A stretch of DNA of 8,679 nucleotides from JAEUJT01 sp044225205. GTDB taxonomy: Bacteria; Myxococcota; Myxococcia; Myxococcales; Myxococcaceae. The notes under the pieces were generated by a model. That model saw only the letters and a program-made list of their open reading frames with translations, did no database searches and was not told the origin of the DNA. The stretch is from the NCBI GenBank assembly GCA_044225205.1, contig JBGAIY010000336.1, forward strand, positions 1 to 8,679, read 5' to 3'. The position numbers were made by a program, and so were the translations under genes. Shown piece by piece: positions 6,202-8,679 of this stretch; position 1 is the first letter of the stretch; each line of letters starts with the position of its first letter.

Positions 6202-7005
6202 GTGAGCGCAGCTGATTGGCCGCACGATCAGCTGACCAGTCGTTGGGCCGAAGCCTGCGCAGCCTGGCCGACGCTCGCGTGCCCGTTTGAAGAATTCGAG
6301 CGCATGGTACGCGCTCGGCTCGAACCGGGTGACGCGCGACTGGCAACGCTTCACTTCAGCGACGTGGTGCTCTGCGTGGCCTGCGCCAAGGGCAACCCCA
6401 CGGCGCTCTCGCTGCTCGAAATGCACTTTTTCAAGCCACTGGGGGCGACGTTGGCTCGCCAGCATGGGTCGGCACTGGCCGAGGAGGCGCTGCAGCGTCT
6501 GCGAACGCGACTGCTGGTTGGTGAAGGCAACCCTCGAATCGGCACCTATTCGGGGCTCGGCCCGCTCAAGCAATGGCTCAAAACGGGGGCGGTGCGAGAA
6601 CTGATTCGCCTTGAGCGCCAGCCCGCGCTGGCCGCGGAGCCCGACCTCGACGCGCTCGAACAACTGGCCGCTGACACGACGCCCGAATTCGACCTCGCCG
6701 TCGCGCAAAACCGGGTCGTGTTTCGCGAGGTCTTGGGCAGCGTGCTGGGGCGACTCGAGCCCCGCGAGCGGGCCCTGCTGCGTCGGTATTTCGTCGACCG
6801 CCAGAGCATTGACGCCTTGGCCCAAGAATGGGGGGCCCACCGCGCAACCATGGCCCGGCGGCTCCAGGCCCTGCGGGCGCACCTGCACGAGTCGCTCGAA
6901 CACGAACTCCAAGCACGATTCGCTGCGACCGACTCGGGGTTGCCCAGCGTGCTGCGGGCCTTTCGGGCTCAGCTCGACATCACTCTCGAACGGTACGTGC
7001 GCTGA
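6202..7005 (+). CDS. Sigma-70-like RNA polymerase factor of the myxobacterial type
   Basis: A 267-residue sigma-70 superfamily protein that should direct RNA polymerase to a set of promoters. The region-2-like part covers about 53-140: DVVLCVACAKGNPTALSLLE (54-73), a helical stretch, then RIGTYSGLGPLKQWLKTGAV (112-131) with VRELIRLE. Region 4 is about 168-230: VFREVLGSVLGRLEPRERAL (173-192), then a helix-turn-helix in QSIDALAQEWGAHRATMARR (201-220). The 'YSGxGPLxxWL' segment and overall size fit the sigma family named from Myxococcus xanthus (gmx1, TIGR03001), which is often found near Ser/Thr kinases; I could not check the model score. The start is GTG 6202, 5 bases after the preceding stop, with no strong Shine-Dalgarno, so translation is probably coupled to the upstream gene. 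No anti-sigma factor with membrane segments is adjacent. Confidence 0.88.
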   Translation: MSAADWPHDQLTSRWAEACAAWPTLACPFEEFERMVRARLEPGDARLATLHFSDVVLCVACAKGNPTALSLLEMHFFKPLGATLARQHGSALAEEALQRLRTRLLVGEGNPRIGTYSGLGPLKQWLKTGAVRELIRLERQPALAAEPDLDALEQLAADTTPEFDLAVAQNRVVFREVLGSVLGRLEPRERALLRRYFVDRQSIDALAQEWGAHRATMARRLQALRAHLHESLEHELQARFAATDSGLPSVLRAFRAQLDITLERYVR

Positions 7006-7060
7006 ACCGCGCGACATTTTTCGAGGGCGTGTTTCTCCTGGAGTGAAGGCCGTTTTTCAC

Positions 7061-7066
7061 AGGGGA
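7061..7066 (+). promoter_or_regulatory. Strong ribosome binding site of the Cys-rich lipoprotein
   Basis: AGGGGA lies 7 bases before ATG 7074. It is the clearest Shine-Dalgarno in the window along with that of the chaperone, and it fixes the start. It suggests this gene is translated independently of the sigma factor 68 bases upstream. Confidence 0.75.
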
Positions 7067-7073
7067 AACAACG

Positions 7074-7832
7074 ATGAAGCGCTCGACGTGGTCGGCAGTG
7101 GCAGTGGTGTGTCTCGTGGCAGCGTGCGGTACGGCTCCAAACTCAGGGGGTACAGGCGGAGGCGGCGGCTCGGCGTCGGGCGGTGGGTCGGGCGGCGGCA
7201 GCGGCGGCGGGTCGGGCGGCGGCAGCGGCAATTCTTGGGCCCCTTGCAGCGCGACGAACAAATGCCCTTCGGGCCAGTTCTGCTTCAACGGCATTTGTGC
7301 CATCGGCTGCAATTCGGGCAGTGACTGCGCGAGCGACCAGTACTGCGACACCACCCAGTTCGGCGACCGGCTGTGTCACGACAAGGTGGTGAAGACCTGC
7401 CCAGAAACCCCGTGCGCGTCTTCGCAAATTTGCTCGAACGCGCTCTGCACGACGCCTCCCCCAGCCGCGGCGTGCACCGTTGGGCAGGCCAATGACGGGT
7501 GCGACAAGTATTCGACCTGCGCCAACAACCAGAAGAATGAGCCGCAGTGCTTTACGCTGCCCGCTTGCCCAGAAAAGGGCCCTTGCCCGCCAGGGCTCAT
7601 TGGCGCGGTCTGTAACGACGGGCTCATTCCTGAAAAAGCGCGGGTGTGCCTGATTGGTCTGTGCCTTGAAGACAGCCACTGCCCCGCGTCGAACCACTGC
7701 GTGAAAACCGGTGTCGGCGTTGGCATGTGCAGCACTGGGCAGTTGGGCTCGCTTTGCGCGAAGCCCGCCGATTGCGCCACCGGCAACTGCCAGCAAGGGC
7801 TGCCCGGCTCACCGGGCGTGTGCGGCCCCTGA
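7074..7832 (+). CDS. Cys-rich surface lipoprotein with Gly/Ser spacer
   Basis: A 252-residue predicted lipoprotein. A signal peptide (MKRSTWSAVAVVCLVAAC) ends in a good lipobox Val15-Ala-Ala-Cys18, so lipid attachment at Cys18 is likely. A flexible spacer of Gly and Ser (about 24-52) follows. The rest holds 28 cysteines in short motifs such as CPSGQFCFNGIC, CASDQYC, CASSQIC, CPASNHC and CATGNC, spaced as in small disulfide-knotted repeats of myxobacterial surface proteins (EGF- or Dickkopf-like in look). There is no catalytic motif. It is probably exported to the outer membrane and folded by many disulfides, for which the DsbA-like protein upstream in the window would be a plausible, unproven, helper. 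Function is unknown; adhesion or binding at the cell surface is a guess. Its final 24 bases overlap the end of the opposing TPR gene. Confidence 0.85.
   Translation: MKRSTWSAVAVVCLVAACGTAPNSGGTGGGGGSASGGGSGGGSGGGSGGGSGNSWAPCSATNKCPSGQFCFNGICAIGCNSGSDCASDQYCDTTQFGDRLCHDKVVKTCPETPCASSQICSNALCTTPPPAAACTVGQANDGCDKYSTCANNQKNEPQCFTLPACPEKGPCPPGLIGAVCNDGLIPEKARVCLIGLCLEDSHCPASNHCVKTGVGVGMCSTGQLGSLCAKPADCATGNCQQGLPGSPGVCGP
7185..7229 (+). repeat. 24-base tandem repeat encoding the Gly/Ser spacer
   Basis: A unit beginning GGGTCGGGCGGCGGCAGCGG starts at 7185 and again at 7209, giving nearly two perfect 24-base copies (45 bases) that encode GGSGGGSG repeats. Because the period is a multiple of three, slippage would change spacer length without a frameshift. 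Confidence 0.85.
7802..7817. terminator. GC-rich hairpin over the convergent stop codons
   Basis: GCCCGG (7802-7807) and CCGGGC (7812-7817) form a perfect 6-bp stem around the 4-base loop CTCA. The loop holds the stop codon of the minus-strand TPR gene (7809-7811), and the stem lies 12 bases before the plus-strand stop. It could slow or end transcription in both directions, but no T-tract follows on either side. Confidence 0.35.
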
Positions 7833-8679
7833 GGTCTCGTGGTCGAGCCAGGCCCGCATCTCGGCCAGCTCTTGGGCCTCGGCCCCTGGCAGTGCGGCGT
7901 ACGCCTCTAGGGCCAGCTGGGCGTCATTCAACGACGTCGGTCGATGCCCGTGGCGCCACCGCGCTTTGGCCAGTTCGAACCGCACGAGCTGCGTGACTTG
8001 GGCGCCTTCTTGGCGGTGCTCGCAGACACGAAGCGTGGTCTCGAGGTGCGAAGTGGCGGCTCCTTCCTGTCCGAGAGCCAACAACACCTTCGCGAGCGGG
8101 TAGCGGGGCTGGGCCGACTCGCAGTTGTCAGCGCCCCGGGCGAGCACGCCGACCCTCACGGCCTCGGTCAGCGTGAGCAGGGCGCTGGGGTTGTCGTGCA
8201 GGCTGGCCTGGGTCATGCCCAACAGCGACAGCACCTCGGTCAGCTCAGGCGCGTCGGGCCCTCTGAGCTGCACGTACAGCCGACGCGCCTCGTTCAGCTC
8301 GGTGAGCGCTTCACCATACCGCCCAAGCCGGTACAGCACCTGGCCGGTCTGGGTATGGGCGAGCGCGGCGTTGGCGCTCGTCGGGCCTGATGCTTCGACG
8401 TACAGCTCGAGGGCTCGGCGGCTCAGCTCGAGCGCGTGGTCGAGCCGCCCTCGGAGCAAGTCGACCTCGGCGCGGTTGATCAACACACCGGGCGTGAAGG
8501 TGTTCGGCCGCCCCAACGAGCGCTCGTACACCCCGGCGGCGTGGGCGAGCATCGCGTCGGCCTCTTCGAGCCGACCCAAGGTGGTGTCGGTCGCGCCCAG
8601 GTTCACTTCGGTCTGGGCGACGAGTGGGTGGTCGGGGCCGACGAGTCGCGTGAGCCGCTCCCGGGCGGTCAGCAGCGCT
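7809..8679 (-). CDS. TPR-array protein, C-terminal part; probably the tail of a Ser/Thr protein kinase
   Basis: An open frame of 290 codons enters from the right edge at base 8678 and ends with TGA at 7809-7811; the true start is outside the window. The GTG at 8606 is not the start, because repeat sequence (LTRLVGPDHPLVAQTEVNLG) continues upstream of it. The protein is built of roughly 42-residue helical repeats, each opening near GPDHP, GRPNT, GPTSA and GPDAP and containing A/L-rich helices such as GRYGEALTELNEARRLY. These are tetratricopeptide repeats of the kinesin-light-chain type, which bind partner proteins. In myxobacteria such arrays commonly follow an N-terminal Pkn2-family kinase domain and a membrane segment, and the nearby sigma factor fits that setting. 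The kinase part is not visible here, so that identity is inference; a stand-alone TPR protein is the alternative. Confidence 0.82.
   Translation of the reverse strand, partial: ALLTARERLTRLVGPDHPLVAQTEVNLGATDTTLGRLEEADAMLAHAAGVYERSLGRPNTFTPGVLINRAEVDLLRGRLDHALELSRRALELYVEASGPTSANAALAHTQTGQVLYRLGRYGEALTELNEARRLYVQLRGPDAPELTEVLSLLGMTQASLHDNPSALLTLTEAVRVGVLARGADNCESAQPRYPLAKVLLALGQEGAATSHLETTLRVCEHRQEGAQVTQLVRFELAKARWRHGHRPTSLNDAQLALEAYAALPGAEAQELAEMRAWLDHETSGAAHAR

Noticed and set aside
6172..7017. A 281-codon minus-strand frame opposite the sigma factor
   Set aside because: It shows no recognisable domain and is explained as an antisense shadow of a gene with clear sigma region 2 and 4 motifs.
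7035..7043. Palindrome CTCCTGGAG before the lipoprotein gene as a regulator site
   Set aside because: Nine bases with one central base is too short to stand out in this sequence, and there is no repeat of it in the window.
7143..7796. A 217-codon minus-strand frame opposite the Cys-rich lipoprotein
   Set aside because: It is Ala/Arg-rich and ends in a run of Ala/Arg that is only the reverse of the Gly/Ser repeat. The plus strand has a signal peptide, lipobox and strong ribosome binding site.

Overview
The window looks like chromosomal DNA of a myxobacterium or close relative (Myxococcota). It is GC-rich. It carries a sigma-70-like factor of the type typical of Myxococcus and Stigmatella, a TPR array of the kind found behind myxobacterial Ser/Thr kinases, and a Cys-rich lipoprotein with a Gly/Ser spacer. 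The taxonomic call is inference from gene content; no rRNA or other phylogenetic marker is present. No mobile element, CRISPR array, tRNA or rRNA was seen, and no gene-free stretch exceeds about 120 bases.

Layout: (1) 1-1835, minus strand: an Hsp70/DnaK-like chaperone with a shortened C-terminus, followed by the start of a probable SCP-2-like gene that leaves the window. The chaperone frame has no stop at the junction and reads on for 57 residues inside the next gene. (2) 1949-3268, plus strand and divergent from the chaperone: a membrane protein fusing SpmA-like and SpmB-like halves. (3) 3344-5148, minus strand, convergent with the Spm gene: a probable two-gene operon of a secreted DsbA-like thioredoxin-fold lipoprotein and pyrF (orotidine 5'-phosphate decarboxylase). 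(4) 5279-7005, plus strand, divergent from dsbA: an unrecognised 305-residue protein and, 5 bases later, a sigma factor. (5) 7074-7832, plus strand: a Cys-rich lipoprotein with a strong ribosome binding site. (6) 7809-8679, minus strand: the C-terminal TPR part of a larger protein, probably a Ser/Thr kinase. Its last 24 bases overlap the end of the lipoprotein gene tail to tail.

How the genes relate: the left half is mostly housekeeping (protein folding, pyrimidine synthesis, envelope thiol chemistry). The right half (orphan protein, sigma factor, surface lipoprotein, TPR/kinase) has the look of a lineage-specific signalling neighbourhood. I found no clear evidence of a new defence or mobile system. 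The points most worth checking are the lost stop between the chaperone and the next gene, a hairpin that places the chaperone's Shine-Dalgarno in its loop, and the orphan gene paired with the sigma factor.
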